Positions 1 to 9,415 of a stretch of 64,000 nucleotides of DNA are shown one piece after another. The notes beneath the pieces were generated by a model that saw only the letters and a program-made list of their open reading frames with translations, was not told the origin of the DNA and ran no database searches. The stretch is from Marinifilum_A sediminis. Its GTDB lineage: Bacteria; Bacteroidota; Bacteroidia; Bacteroidales; Marinifilaceae. The stretch is from positions 184,179 through 248,178 of the forward strand of contig CANMCX010000004.1 in NCBI GenBank assembly GCA_947496465.1, given 5' to 3'. Positions within the stretch are counted from its first letter, which is position 1, and each line of letters opens with the position of its first letter. The translations under genes and the position numbers were made by a program.

Positions 1-1283
1 AATCGAATGGCTTTCTCGATTAAAAACCTCTCATTTTCAACCAAATTTAAAGTTTCAGGCATGATTTCCTTTTTGGCAGTCTCTTCCCCTATTAGCACAT
101 CATCTGCAGACAATTTTTCTGAATCACCTAAAATTACTGATTTTTCCACCACATGTTGAAGTTCTCTGATATTACCCGGCCATGAATGTTTCGTAAGTTT
201 ATTAATAGCTGTCTTTTGTAAACTCATTTTCCCTTTTCCATACTGATCAGCAAACTTATTCAAATAAAAACTACTTAATTCTTCAATATCTTCAATTCTA
301 TTGCGAAGCGAAGGCAACTCAATTAGAATCGTATTCAAACGATACAATAAATCTTCACGAAATAAACCATCATTCACCATCTCAAACAAATTGCAATTAG
401 TTGCCGATACTATTCGCACATCTATTTTTACCGGAACATTTCCTCCAACTGGAATAATTTCTTTACTCTGAATAGCGGTTAATAATTTGGTTTGCAAGTG
501 AAGAGGCACATTACCAATTTCGTCTAAAAATAGAGTACCTCCTGATGCCAATTCAAAACGTCCCATTCTATCTTCTTTTGCATCGGTAAATGCTCCTTTT
601 TTTGATCCAAAAAGTTCACTTTCGAATAAAGATTCACTTATGGCTCCCAAATCAACATGAATAAAAACCTGATCTTTTCTATTCGATTGCAAATGAATTT
701 CTCTTGCGATAACTTCTTTACCAGTTCCATTCTCACCTGTTATCAAGATGTTGGCATCAGTCACTGAAACTTTTTCAACTGTTTTGAATACTTGCAACAT
801 GGCATCAGATTTTCCTTTTACAAAGCTACTATTCTTATTGATCTCCTTATTTAATTGCTTTTGCTTCGTTTTAAGAGTTTTTATTTCAAGCTTAGAACAT
901 CTTAACTTGTAAGCCTTCAAAAGTGTTGAAAGAATGTGATTTTCATCCCATGACTTCTGTATAAAATCAATGGCTCCATTTTGCATCGCTCTAACAGCCA
1001 ATTCAATGTCTCCATAAGCAGTAATTAAAACAACACATGCATTTTTATCTTGTTCAAGAATTTGTGTCAACCAATACAATCCTTCATTACCTGAATTAAT
1101 TCCGGCTTTAAAATTCATATCCAATAAAATCACATCATAATCAGTCTCCCTAATTTTTGAAAGTAAACTATTTGGATTTTTAATGGTATCAATGCTATTA
1201 AAGTGAGATTGTAAAAACAGATGAAGAGCAAAAAGTAACTCTTCGTTATCATCTACAATCAGTAGTTTTCCCTTTTTAGACAT
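1..1283 (-). CDS. Sigma54-dependent response regulator, NtrC family (3' end outside window)
   Basis: About 427 codons are visible from the ATG at 1283, and the gene runs off the left edge. The N-terminus is a CheY-like receiver (LLIVDDN acidic pair, phospho-acceptor in VILLDMN). It is followed by a sigma54-interaction AAA+ domain with Walker A GENGTGKE, the sigma54-contact loop as GAFTDA rather than the usual GAFTGA, and a Walker B region GGTLFLDEIG. The R-finger and GNIREL region are also present. The C-terminal Fis-type HTH would lie beyond the window. The family activates sigma54-RNA polymerase from upstream enhancers when phosphorylated. The gene is divergent from the ABC efflux operon at 1467, which has a sigma54-like promoter, so that operon is its likely target (inference). 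Confidence 0.93.
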   Translation of the reverse strand, partial: MSKKGKLLIVDDNEELLFALHLFLQSHFNSIDTIKNPNSLLSKIRETDYDVILLDMNFKAGINSGNEGLYWLTQILEQDKNACVVLITAYGDIELAVRAMQNGAIDFIQKSWDENHILSTLLKAYKLRCSKLEIKTLKTKQKQLNKEINKNSSFVKGKSDAMLQVFKTVEKVSVTDANILITGENGTGKEVIAREIHLQSNRKDQVFIHVDLGAISESLFESELFGSKKGAFTDAKEDRMGRFELASGGTLFLDEIGNVPLHLQTKLLTAIQSKEIIPVGGNVPVKIDVRIVSATNCNLFEMVNDGLFREDLLYRLNTILIELPSLRNRIEDIEELSSFYLNKFADQYGKGKMSLQKTAINKLTKHSWPGNIRELQHVVEKSVILGDSEKLSADDVLIGEETAKKEIMPETLNLVENERFLIEKAIR

Positions 1284-1328
1284 ACAAATTAATTGTTTAA
1301 ATAGAATTCAGATTTAAAGTTAGCATAT

Positions 1329-1345
1329 TGTTGTAATTGACAACA
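1329..1345. promoter_or_regulatory. Inverted repeat TGTTGT-N5-ACAACA, possible operator
   Basis: Two perfect 6-bp arms are separated by 5 bp, in the divergent intergenic region 46 bp before the regulator start and just left of the larger palindrome at 1350. It may be a second binding site for the adjacent regulator, but the role is inferred from position only. Confidence 0.35.
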
Positions 1346-1349
1346 GGAA

Positions 1350-1368
1350 GTGTCGGAAATTCCGACAC
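1350..1368. promoter_or_regulatory. 19-bp perfect palindrome GTGTCGGAA-A-TTCCGACAC, probable enhancer site
   Basis: Two 9-bp arms match perfectly around one central base. The site sits about 50 bp upstream of the sigma54-like promoter at 1419, between the sigma54 activator gene and the ABC operon. Size, symmetry and place fit an NtrC-family dimer site. Confidence 0.6.
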
Positions 1369-1418
1369 CTTAAAATGCAACAATATTGTAAAAGACTGAT
1401 CTTAAGACTCTATTTTCT

Positions 1419-1434
1419 TTGGCACAAAACTTGG
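1419..1434 (+). promoter_or_regulatory. Sigma54-type promoter of the ABC efflux operon
   Basis: TTGGCACAAAACTTGG matches the -24 element TGGCAC exactly. The -12 element is TTGG instead of TTGC, at the correct 5-bp spacing. It ends 32 bp before the ATG of the ATPase gene and faces it. Confidence 0.6.
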
Positions 1435-1466
1435 CTTAATCAGTTCAAATCTTAAAACTTAAAATA

Positions 1467-2177
1467 ATGATTCTTACAAAAGACTTGTGCAAAACATTTA
1501 GAACCGAAGACGTAGAAACATCTGCTTTAAACAATGTCAATCTACATATCAATGATGGTGAGTTCGCTGCTATTATGGGACCATCGGGTTGTGGAAAATC
1601 GACACTTTTAAATATTATTGGACTATTGGATAATCCCAGCAATGGAAACTATACTTTTAATGGTGATGATGTAAGCAATAAATCAGAAAAAGAGAGAACT
1701 CAATATAGAAAAGGGAATATTGGTTTTATTTTCCAGAGCTTTAATCTGATTGATGAATTGAATGTTTTCGAAAATGTTGAACTACCACTTTTATATATGG
1801 GAATTTCAACATCAGAAAGAAAAAAGAAAGTGAATGAAGTTCTGGAAAGAATGAATATTGCTCACAGAGGCAAACACTTTCCACAGCAGTTATCAGGTGG
1901 TCAGCAACAGCGTGTTGCCATTGCACGTGCAGTAGTCACCAATCCAAAATTGATATTAGCCGATGAGCCAACTGGTAATTTGGATTCGAGCAATGGAACT
2001 GAAGTAATGGAGCTTTTGAGTGAACTGAACGCTGCAGGAGCAACAATTGTGATGGTTACCCACTCCGTAAGCGATGCAACCTATGCTCACAGAGTTATTC
2101 ATTTATTTGATGGTAAAATTGTTTCCGAAAACAAAAAGAATGAAAATAATACTCAAAAAGTAATGCAGGAAGCATAA
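1467..2177 (+). CDS. ABC transporter ATP-binding protein, LolD/MacB type
   Basis: This 236-residue ATPase has Walker A GPSGCGKST (residues ~39-47), a Q-loop in FIFQSFNL, signature LSGGQQQRVAIARA and Walker B LILADEPTGNLD. That is the canonical set for the MacB/LolD/FtsE subfamily. Such ATPases drive type VII ABC systems, in which the membrane subunit transmits force to the periplasm instead of passing substrate through the membrane. It is the first gene of a five-gene operon with four FtsX-like permeases and presumably serves all of them. A sigma54-like promoter lies just upstream. The substrate is unknown: peptide, antibiotic or envelope stress are common themes in the family. Confidence 0.95.
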   Translation: MILTKDLCKTFRTEDVETSALNNVNLHINDGEFAAIMGPSGCGKSTLLNIIGLLDNPSNGNYTFNGDDVSNKSEKERTQYRKGNIGFIFQSFNLIDELNVFENVELPLLYMGISTSERKKKVNEVLERMNIAHRGKHFPQQLSGGQQQRVAIARAVVTNPKLILADEPTGNLDSSNGTEVMELLSELNAAGATIVMVTHSVSDATYAHRVIHLFDGKIVSENKKNENNTQKVMQEA

Positions 2178-2222
2178 TAATAAGATAAATCTTAAATACA
2201 TTTAATCCCAAACAATCTACTT

Positions 2223-4568
2223 ATGCTCTGGCACAATATAAAGCTTACATTCCGAAATCTTTATAAAAACCTCACGAATTCCGCCATTAACATATTAGGG
2301 CTTTCTGTTGGAATGGCAACGGTTATTCTCATCATGCTTTACGTTCAAAACGAATTGAGTTATGATTTATTCAACTCAAAACATGAGAGAATACACAGAA
2401 TGTATTCAACCTATCATGGCAACACCGGACCTCGTTGTATGCGGTTGACTTCTGAAAATTTCTCATCAAAAATTCCAGAAGTTGAAGAAGTTACTCAGGT
2501 TTATGGCTACGATCAACCTATTGATTATGGGAAAAATAGATTTACAGAATTCACTCATTTGTATGTTGATTCTAACTTCTATAAAGTATTTGATTTAGAA
2601 TTTTTATATGGTCATCCACAAAATGCACTGTCAAAATTAAATGGATTAGTGCTAACAGATGAATGCTCTAAAATCATTTTCGGTGAGATCAATTCCATAG
2701 GAAAGCAGGTTACGATTAATGAATCAATTTATACCGTTGAAGGAATTGTAAAAAAATTGCCTGTAACATCGCATTATGAATTTGATATTTTAACTTCAAT
2801 GGAGTCAAATCCTTGGCTGGAAGATTTAGGTAGTTTAGAATTCATTACCTATGTATTGTTCAATGAAAATGTCGATTCGAAATTAGCAATTAACAAATCA
2901 TTGGCTGTTTATAATCAAATCATACAAAATTGGTTTACTAAATATGGATACGAATCAAATGGAAATCTTGAACCTCTTACAGATATTCACTTGTATTCGG
3001 AAATCGGCAACTATCTTGGAGGACAGGGAGATATTGTATCTATTCTTGTGCTGAGTACGCTTGCACTGCTAGTGCTAATGATAGCCCTAATTAATTTCAT
3101 CAATATAATGACGGTTCAATATGAAGCAAAAATGGGTGAAATTGGTTTACGTAAAGCTATAGGCGCAAATCGTATTGAACTAATCAAACAATTTCTAGGT
3201 AGCTCGTTCCTTTACTCTTTTGTTGCATTGATATTGGGCATTATTCTATCTGAAATTTTCCTGAATAAATTTAACAACCTAATTCACAGAAATATTACAC
3301 CTGAATATTTCAACAATCCGTCACTATTATTTGGATTAATTGGAATATTTGTCTTCACCGGTTTTCTTTCTGGAGTATACCCTGCTCTCTATCTAACTAA
3401 ATTTCATGCTGCTGAAATAATTAAAGGCAATTTAACAAAACGAAAAGGCAGTTTATCTTTTACAAAGATTCTGGTTATTGTGCAATTCACCATTTCAATT
3501 AGCCTAATTTCGAGTCTTTTAATAATTCGTCAGCAAACCAATTATTTAGAAAATGCCGATTTGGGCTTTCAGCCTAAAAATGTAACAGGAATCATTTCAT
3601 TAAGTCAATCGCTTAGAAGATCTTTTCCTGCTATTAAAGAAGAATTATCTAATATTCCAGAAATTCAATTCATAAGTGCTAGTGATCACTTTCCTGGTGG
3701 TGGAGCAAGTGGACAAGGCTTTTATATGCTTGGGCAAGAACAAAGCAGTTCAATGGATTGCGCAGAATATAGAGTACAAGCTGATTATTTCGAAACGTTA
3801 GGAATAGAATTTAAAGAAGGTCATTCGTTTAACAAAGACAATAAATCAGATCGCTATGGCATAATTATTAATGAAGCTGCTGCGAACATGATTAACACAA
3901 AACATGTTTTGGGTTCTAAAATTAATTATGCAGATACAATCTACACAATTCAAGGAATTGTTAAAAATTTCCATTTCCGATCGCTTCGTAGTAAGATTGC
4001 TCCTCTTCTATTTAGTAATCGATGTTTTGGATTATTTACCATATTAATAAAACACAATACAAACAATTATAAGGAATTAGAAGATAAAATTGAAAATGTA
4101 TTACGCAAGTTCGATCCCAGTTACAACCTAAATGTTATTAATGTTGAAAAAAGAAACCGAAATCGCTACCATCAAGAAAGACGAACAATGAAAATAGCAA
4201 TGTACACGTCTATTTTATCCATCATCATTGCCTTAATTGGTTTATACTCTCTAAGCTTATTTATGATTCAAAAACGTACGAAAGAAATTGGTATACGTAA
4301 AATAACAGGTGCGTCTATAACTCAAATTTCAAAGCTATTTCTAGGATTATTTAGCAGGTGGATCTTAATTGCTTTTGTCATTGCAATTCCCATTTCATGG
4401 ATTTGTATGAATCATTGGCTTAATGGCTTTGCTCGGAAAATTGATATCGGAGTTTTACCATTCCTTATTTCTGGTGGTGTAACCTTGTTCATTGCTCTTT
4501 TAACAGTTTTCTATCATACATGGAAATCTGCAAATCAAAATCCAATTAAATCATTACGTTACGAATAA
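2223..4568 (+). CDS. MacB/FtsX-like ABC permease, 8-TM type (copy 1)
   Basis: The 781-residue protein has an N-terminal TM helix (~20-42), a periplasmic MacB_PCD-like domain, three TM helices (~265-390), another TM (~410-433), a second periplasmic domain and three C-terminal TM helices (~660-770). FtsX-type coupling segments read EIGLRKAIGA and EIGIRKITGA. The N-terminus MLWHNIKL and the C-terminus NPIKSLRYE are shared with its neighbour, forming one sub-pair. It lies 45 bp after the ATPase and 11 bp before copy 2. The family works as mechanotransmission permeases with the operon's ATPase. The doubled FtsX architecture (about 780-800 residues) is common in Bacteroidota. Confidence 0.92.
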   Translation: MLWHNIKLTFRNLYKNLTNSAINILGLSVGMATVILIMLYVQNELSYDLFNSKHERIHRMYSTYHGNTGPRCMRLTSENFSSKIPEVEEVTQVYGYDQPIDYGKNRFTEFTHLYVDSNFYKVFDLEFLYGHPQNALSKLNGLVLTDECSKIIFGEINSIGKQVTINESIYTVEGIVKKLPVTSHYEFDILTSMESNPWLEDLGSLEFITYVLFNENVDSKLAINKSLAVYNQIIQNWFTKYGYESNGNLEPLTDIHLYSEIGNYLGGQGDIVSILVLSTLALLVLMIALINFINIMTVQYEAKMGEIGLRKAIGANRIELIKQFLGSSFLYSFVALILGIILSEIFLNKFNNLIHRNITPEYFNNPSLLFGLIGIFVFTGFLSGVYPALYLTKFHAAEIIKGNLTKRKGSLSFTKILVIVQFTISISLISSLLIIRQQTNYLENADLGFQPKNVTGIISLSQSLRRSFPAIKEELSNIPEIQFISASDHFPGGGASGQGFYMLGQEQSSSMDCAEYRVQADYFETLGIEFKEGHSFNKDNKSDRYGIIINEAAANMINTKHVLGSKINYADTIYTIQGIVKNFHFRSLRSKIAPLLFSNRCFGLFTILIKHNTNNYKELEDKIENVLRKFDPSYNLNVINVEKRNRNRYHQERRTMKIAMYTSILSIIIALIGLYSLSLFMIQKRTKEIGIRKITGASITQISKLFLGLFSRWILIAFVIAIPISWICMNHWLNGFARKIDIGVLPFLISGGVTLFIALLTVFYHTWKSANQNPIKSLRYE

Positions 4569-4579
4569 ATTATCAAAAT

Positions 4580-6940
4580 ATGCTTTGGCACAATATAAAA
4601 TTATCCTTTAGAGGCTTGTTGAAAGAAAAATTAAATTCAACAATTAACATTGTCGGTTTAGCAATAGGCATGGCGGCAGTACTATTAATTTCTATCTACG
4701 TTCAGCACGAATTAAGCTATGATAAACACAATGAGAAACATGATAGAATCTTCCGAATACTAACCAAAGTTATACAAGAAGAAAAGGAGGAAATTCTACC
4801 AAATTGTCTTCGTTTAACTAAAGATAATTTTGCCAGACATATTCCAGAAATGGAGGAAGTGACTGAGATTTATAATTTGAATTATCTAAATATTAAAATA
4901 GCTGATAAAAAATTTAGAGGGATTCAAGCATTGTGTGTTGACACTAATTTTCACAAAGTTTTTACTTTAAAAAAGCTTTCTACAATCAATCCTAATAAGC
5001 TATTTTCGACACCAAATAGTGCAGTAATAAATAGGAGTACTGCCAAAAAATTATTCAATACAACTGATGCTGTTGGAAAAGAATTTGAGAGTATGGGAAA
5101 AACATTTACCATTGCTTCTGTAGTAGAAGACATTCCTCTTACTTCTCATTACGATTTTGATGTGCTTATTCCATTTACGGCTTCAGAGTATATGGACAAT
5201 ATGAAATCTCTGGAATATTTATCTTATGCTTTATTAAAAACAGAAATAAACACGCAAAAGGCTCTTGATAAAATAAATCGATTATATAATAAAAGATTAA
5301 TTGATCGATTTGGAGTTTACAACCTTAAGGTAGAATCTCTTACTCAAAAACTAACTGATATCCATCTTAAATCAAATTATGAAACGCACCTTAAACCACA
5401 AGGTAAAATCAATTCTATTTACATTCAAATTATCCTTGCAGCATTAATCTTGGTAATTGCAATTATCAACTTCATTAATATTCTTGTTGTTCAATATGAT
5501 AGCAAACTAAGTGAAATCGGCTTACAAAAAGCCATTGGTGCAACACGCTTTAGTGTGATAAAAAGAATCTTTGTTTTAACTCTTACAATGGTACTTTTTG
5601 CCATTTTACTTGGAATTATTATTTCAGAAATCCTATTACCCTTCTTTTCCGATTTAATGAACAGAAACTTGAGTATTGATTATTTTGGTAATCCAATCCT
5701 TTATCTTGGAATACCAATACTTGCAATATTAGTAGGAGTTCTTTCAGGTTTGTACCCTTCTTTTATCATCAGTAAATATTCTCCAGCAAGTATTATCAAA
5801 GGAAATACCAAATCAAATCATAAAACCAACAGGCTATCTCAGGCTTTGGTCGTATTTCAATTTTCCATATCCATGATATTAATTGCATCTGTTATTATAG
5901 TTCAAATGCAAATCAAATTCATGAAAGAAAGCGATTTGGGTTTTGAACCTGATAAAGTAATTGCCATTAACAATTTGAGTGGAAAACAGGCTCAATCATA
6001 CGAGTCAATTAAACAAGAACTTCTAAACAATCCTAATATAGCAGATGTTAGTGCAAGTTCGCATTTACCTGGAGGTGGCTGTAGCGGACAAGGTTTAAAA
6101 ATGGCTAATACCAGCGACGAAGCAACCAAGTTGATAAATGAATATCGAGTTGCTCCTGGCTATTTTGAACTTTTAGATATACAATTTATTGCAGGAAGTG
6201 CTTTTGGTGATTTTAGTAAGGCTGATGAAAAAAGCATAATTCTAAACGAAAAAGCTTTAGAACTATTAAATATTAAAGATGCAGTTGGTAAAAATGTTAT
6301 TTTTCATGATACCATATATTCCATTAAAGGAGTCGTTAAAGATTTCCATTATGCTTCCATGTCCGAAGAAATACAACCTTTAATGTTCAGTTATTCCAAA
6401 AGAGTAGACAACATCCTGATTAAAGCAAAACATCATCAATATTCAATTGTGTTAGATGATATAAAAAGAACTATTACTCAATTTGATGAAGGAAGAGCCA
6501 TAAACTATGAGTTGATCGATGATATTTGTCGCAACCGCTATCAAAAGGAAGAACAGGAAGAATCCTTAGCCATTTCTTCTTCAATTTTGTCAATTCTTCT
6601 TGCTCTACTTGGATTGTATGCTCTAACCTTATTCATAATACAACGAAGAACCAAAGAAATAGGAATTCGAAAAGTAGCAGGAGCAAGTATCCCACAAATC
6701 ATTCGTTTGCTATTTTCAACTTATGCCAAATGGTTATTGATTGCATTTGTTATCTCAATTCCTTCAGTATGGTTTATCATGCATGCTTGGCTTGAAAATT
6801 TTGCCTATAAAGTTCAAATAGGTATACTTCCATTTCTAATTTCCGGAATCATTACGACTCTGTTTGCACTACTAACTGTTTCAGTACAAACCTGGAAATC
6901 TGCCAATCAAAATCCAATAGAATCTTTACGTTACGAATAA
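4580..6940 (+). CDS. MacB/FtsX-like ABC permease, 8-TM type (copy 2)
   Basis: At 786 residues it is collinear with copy 1 throughout: MLWHNIKLS start, periplasmic domain 1, TM cluster with EIGLQKAIGA, TM, periplasmic domain 2 with the same HLPGGG-SGQG segment, then TM cluster with EIGIRKVAGA and the NPIESLRYE end. The gap to copy 1 is only 11 bp, implying translational coupling. Copies 1 and 2 are clearly closer to each other than to copies 3 and 4, so this looks like a tandem duplication followed by divergence. It probably pairs with the ATPase at 1467, as a homodimer or with one of its paralogues. Confidence 0.92.
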   Translation: MLWHNIKLSFRGLLKEKLNSTINIVGLAIGMAAVLLISIYVQHELSYDKHNEKHDRIFRILTKVIQEEKEEILPNCLRLTKDNFARHIPEMEEVTEIYNLNYLNIKIADKKFRGIQALCVDTNFHKVFTLKKLSTINPNKLFSTPNSAVINRSTAKKLFNTTDAVGKEFESMGKTFTIASVVEDIPLTSHYDFDVLIPFTASEYMDNMKSLEYLSYALLKTEINTQKALDKINRLYNKRLIDRFGVYNLKVESLTQKLTDIHLKSNYETHLKPQGKINSIYIQIILAALILVIAIINFINILVVQYDSKLSEIGLQKAIGATRFSVIKRIFVLTLTMVLFAILLGIIISEILLPFFSDLMNRNLSIDYFGNPILYLGIPILAILVGVLSGLYPSFIISKYSPASIIKGNTKSNHKTNRLSQALVVFQFSISMILIASVIIVQMQIKFMKESDLGFEPDKVIAINNLSGKQAQSYESIKQELLNNPNIADVSASSHLPGGGCSGQGLKMANTSDEATKLINEYRVAPGYFELLDIQFIAGSAFGDFSKADEKSIILNEKALELLNIKDAVGKNVIFHDTIYSIKGVVKDFHYASMSEEIQPLMFSYSKRVDNILIKAKHHQYSIVLDDIKRTITQFDEGRAINYELIDDICRNRYQKEEQEESLAISSSILSILLALLGLYALTLFIIQRRTKEIGIRKVAGASIPQIIRLLFSTYAKWLLIAFVISIPSVWFIMHAWLENFAYKVQIGILPFLISGIITTLFALLTVSVQTWKSANQNPIESLRYE

Positions 6941-6977
6941 AACTTAATCGCCCAATATCAAATTAACCTTATTAACT
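6941..6977 (+). repeat. Intergenic leader shared by permease copies 3 and 4 (first copy)
   Basis: The 37 bp before copy 3 reads AACTTAATCGCCCAAT then a short variable part then AACCTTATTAACTATG. The same sequence, four bases shorter, is found at 9381-9415 before copy 4. The last ~20 coding bases before it (...CTTTACGTTACGAATAA) are also identical. This marks the join of a tandem duplication. Confidence 0.8.
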
Positions 6978-9380
6978 ATGATCTGGAACAACCTAAAAAT
7001 AGCAATTCGAAACCTTTGGAGAGATAAAGTTTTTTCTTCGATTAACATTAGTGGATTGGCTATAGGATTAGCATGTTGTATCATTATTTTCCTATTCGTC
7101 AACGATGAGTTGAGCTATGACAAGCATCATAAGGATTTTACACAGATATATCGAATTGGAATGGAAGGAAAGTTAGGCGATATGGAGATGAAAGGACCTT
7201 TCACGGCTAACCCCATGGCTCCTACACTGCTAAACGAATTCCCCGAAGTGGAGGAAGCTATCAGAATTCGTCGATCTGAGAATTCTGTTCTTCAATACCA
7301 GAACAAAATCTTCTCGGAAGACAGGCTATTTTGGGTCGACTCCACTTTCTTCAATGTATTCACTGTCGATTTTATTTATGGAAATCCTAACAAAGCACTA
7401 TCCCAATCAAGGCAAATGGTGCTTACCAAAAGTATGGCAATGAAATACTTTGGAAACCTGGAAGTGATTGGTAAAAGTTTGAAATTAAATCAAAATATTG
7501 ATTATACAATTTCGGCTGTTATTGAGGATTGTCCATCCAACACGCATTTTCATTTTGATTTTTTGATCCCTTATTATGACCACTCCACATCTAATGATAA
7601 TTTTTGGCTGAACGATGGCAAATACACCTATGTAAAACTCAAAAAAGGAACCAAACATAGTGATTTCAATGAAAAGTTAAACACTTTAGTAACCAAATAC
7701 GTTGCTCCAGCATTAAAACAGGCTATGAACATCGATTACAATAGCATGATAAAGGAAGGAAATTACTATCGTTTCTATTCTCGTCCGATGAAAGATATTC
7801 ATTTACATTCTCATTCTACTCTCGAACTAGAAAATAACGGTGACAGTATTAATGTAACCCTATTTACCATTATCGCCATTTTAATATTAGTGATTGCCTG
7901 TATAAATTTTACAAATCTGAGTACTGCAAAATCGAGTAAAAGAGCAAAGGAGATTGGAGTGAGAAAATCCTTAGGGTCATCTAAAGGGCGATTGATTTCA
8001 CAGTTTTTATTCGAGTCGGTTTTACTTAGTCTCGTTGCTTTTACACTTGCAATGATTATAGTGGAATTCCTTCTTCCAATTACTTCTGTTTTAATAGGCA
8101 AAGATTTATTCCCAGATTATTTAAATAATCCTCAACTATTTTTCCTTTTCCTTGGTATTTCAGTTGCTACCGGATTACTATCAGGAGCTTACGCGGCATT
8201 TTTCCTATCATCCTTTAATCCTGCCAAAGTGTTAAAAGGAGAATTTTCGAAAGGGAAAAATAATTTGTTACTAAGAAAATCACTGGTAATTTTCCAGTTT
8301 AGTATTGCCATCTTCCTGTTTGTTGCCACTTTCACTGCCTACAAACAAATGCAATTTATCCAAAACAAAAAGTTGGGCTTCGTAAAAGAAAATATCATGG
8401 TTTTAGAAAATGCCGACGAAATAAATGATATCAGAAGCTTTAAAGAAAGCATTAAATCCTATCCTGCCATTATTAATTCAACATTTGCGTCTGCCATTCC
8501 AGGCGAGTTTCTAAATGGTAATATTATTGGTCGTAAACCCGACTTAGATCCGAATCAATATAGCTTCAGAAGGATCAGTGCAGATGCAGATTATCACAAA
8601 ACGCTACAGTTGAAATTAGTGGAAGGACGGTTTTTTAATGAAGATATGGCATCTGATTCCACCAAAATATTGATCAACGAATCGGGTGTAAAAGAATTAG
8701 GATTGATCAATCCAATTGGAGAGATTATTACACGTGGAGTAGCTTATCCGCTAACCATTATAGGTGTAGTAAAGGATGTTCATGGCGATACCTTTCGCAA
8801 TAAGATTCTTCCTCTAATTATTTTACCCAATAATTTAAATTTTCAATCTCGCCTTGCAATTCGATATCATGCCAACAATAAAAATACAATTCTTAATATC
8901 ATTAAGAAAGAATGGAACAAATACACCACAAATATCCCTTTTGAGTATTATCATTTAGATAATCTTATTAATGATTTACACAAGCAGGAATATGCAACCA
9001 TGAGAACTTTCACAATATTTGCCATTTTATCAATTCTAATTGCTATTCTGGGATTAATTGGACTAAGTTCCTACGCTACCGAACAGAGAATTAAAGAGAT
9101 TGGAATACGTAAAACTTTGGGCTCGTCGGTAAGTGGTATTTTAAGAATGATGAATAAAGATTTCCTCCAATGGATTTTAATATCCATTTTGATTGCATCT
9201 CCAATTGCCTACTACTTTATGTCGAAATGGCTAGAAAACTTTGTCTACCGAGCAAGCTTAGATATTTGGATTTTTATTGTCTCAGGCTTGTTATCCTTAT
9301 TTATAGCCAGCTTTACGATTAGTTTGCAAAGTTTAAAAACTGCATGTAAAAACCCTATTGAATCTTTACGTTACGAATAA
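6978..9380 (+). CDS. MacB/FtsX-like ABC permease, 8-TM type (copy 3)
   Basis: At 800 residues it starts MIWNNLKIAIRNLWRDKV, followed by an N-terminal TM. The TM clusters show EIGVRKSLGS and EIGIRKTLGS, and the C-terminus is NPIESLRYE. The order of domains is that of copies 1 and 2, but the sequence belongs to a second sub-pair with copy 4. The 37-bp leader (AACTTAATCGCCCAAT and following bases) recurs almost unchanged before copy 4, so the duplicated unit included the intergenic DNA. Function as a type VII ABC permease rests on family membership. Confidence 0.92.
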   Translation: MIWNNLKIAIRNLWRDKVFSSINISGLAIGLACCIIIFLFVNDELSYDKHHKDFTQIYRIGMEGKLGDMEMKGPFTANPMAPTLLNEFPEVEEAIRIRRSENSVLQYQNKIFSEDRLFWVDSTFFNVFTVDFIYGNPNKALSQSRQMVLTKSMAMKYFGNLEVIGKSLKLNQNIDYTISAVIEDCPSNTHFHFDFLIPYYDHSTSNDNFWLNDGKYTYVKLKKGTKHSDFNEKLNTLVTKYVAPALKQAMNIDYNSMIKEGNYYRFYSRPMKDIHLHSHSTLELENNGDSINVTLFTIIAILILVIACINFTNLSTAKSSKRAKEIGVRKSLGSSKGRLISQFLFESVLLSLVAFTLAMIIVEFLLPITSVLIGKDLFPDYLNNPQLFFLFLGISVATGLLSGAYAAFFLSSFNPAKVLKGEFSKGKNNLLLRKSLVIFQFSIAIFLFVATFTAYKQMQFIQNKKLGFVKENIMVLENADEINDIRSFKESIKSYPAIINSTFASAIPGEFLNGNIIGRKPDLDPNQYSFRRISADADYHKTLQLKLVEGRFFNEDMASDSTKILINESGVKELGLINPIGEIITRGVAYPLTIIGVVKDVHGDTFRNKILPLIILPNNLNFQSRLAIRYHANNKNTILNIIKKEWNKYTTNIPFEYYHLDNLINDLHKQEYATMRTFTIFAILSILIAILGLIGLSSYATEQRIKEIGIRKTLGSSVSGILRMMNKDFLQWILISILIASPIAYYFMSKWLENFVYRASLDIWIFIVSGLLSLFIASFTISLQSLKTACKNPIESLRYE

Positions 9381-9415
9381 AACTTAATCGCCCAATAAAA
9401 TAAACCTTATTAACT
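9381..9415 (+). repeat. Intergenic leader shared by permease copies 3 and 4 (second copy)
   Basis: This is the second copy of the leader described at 6941, before permease copy 4. It preserves AACTTAATCGCCCAAT and AACCTTATTAACTATG with a small deletion in between. Confidence 0.8.
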
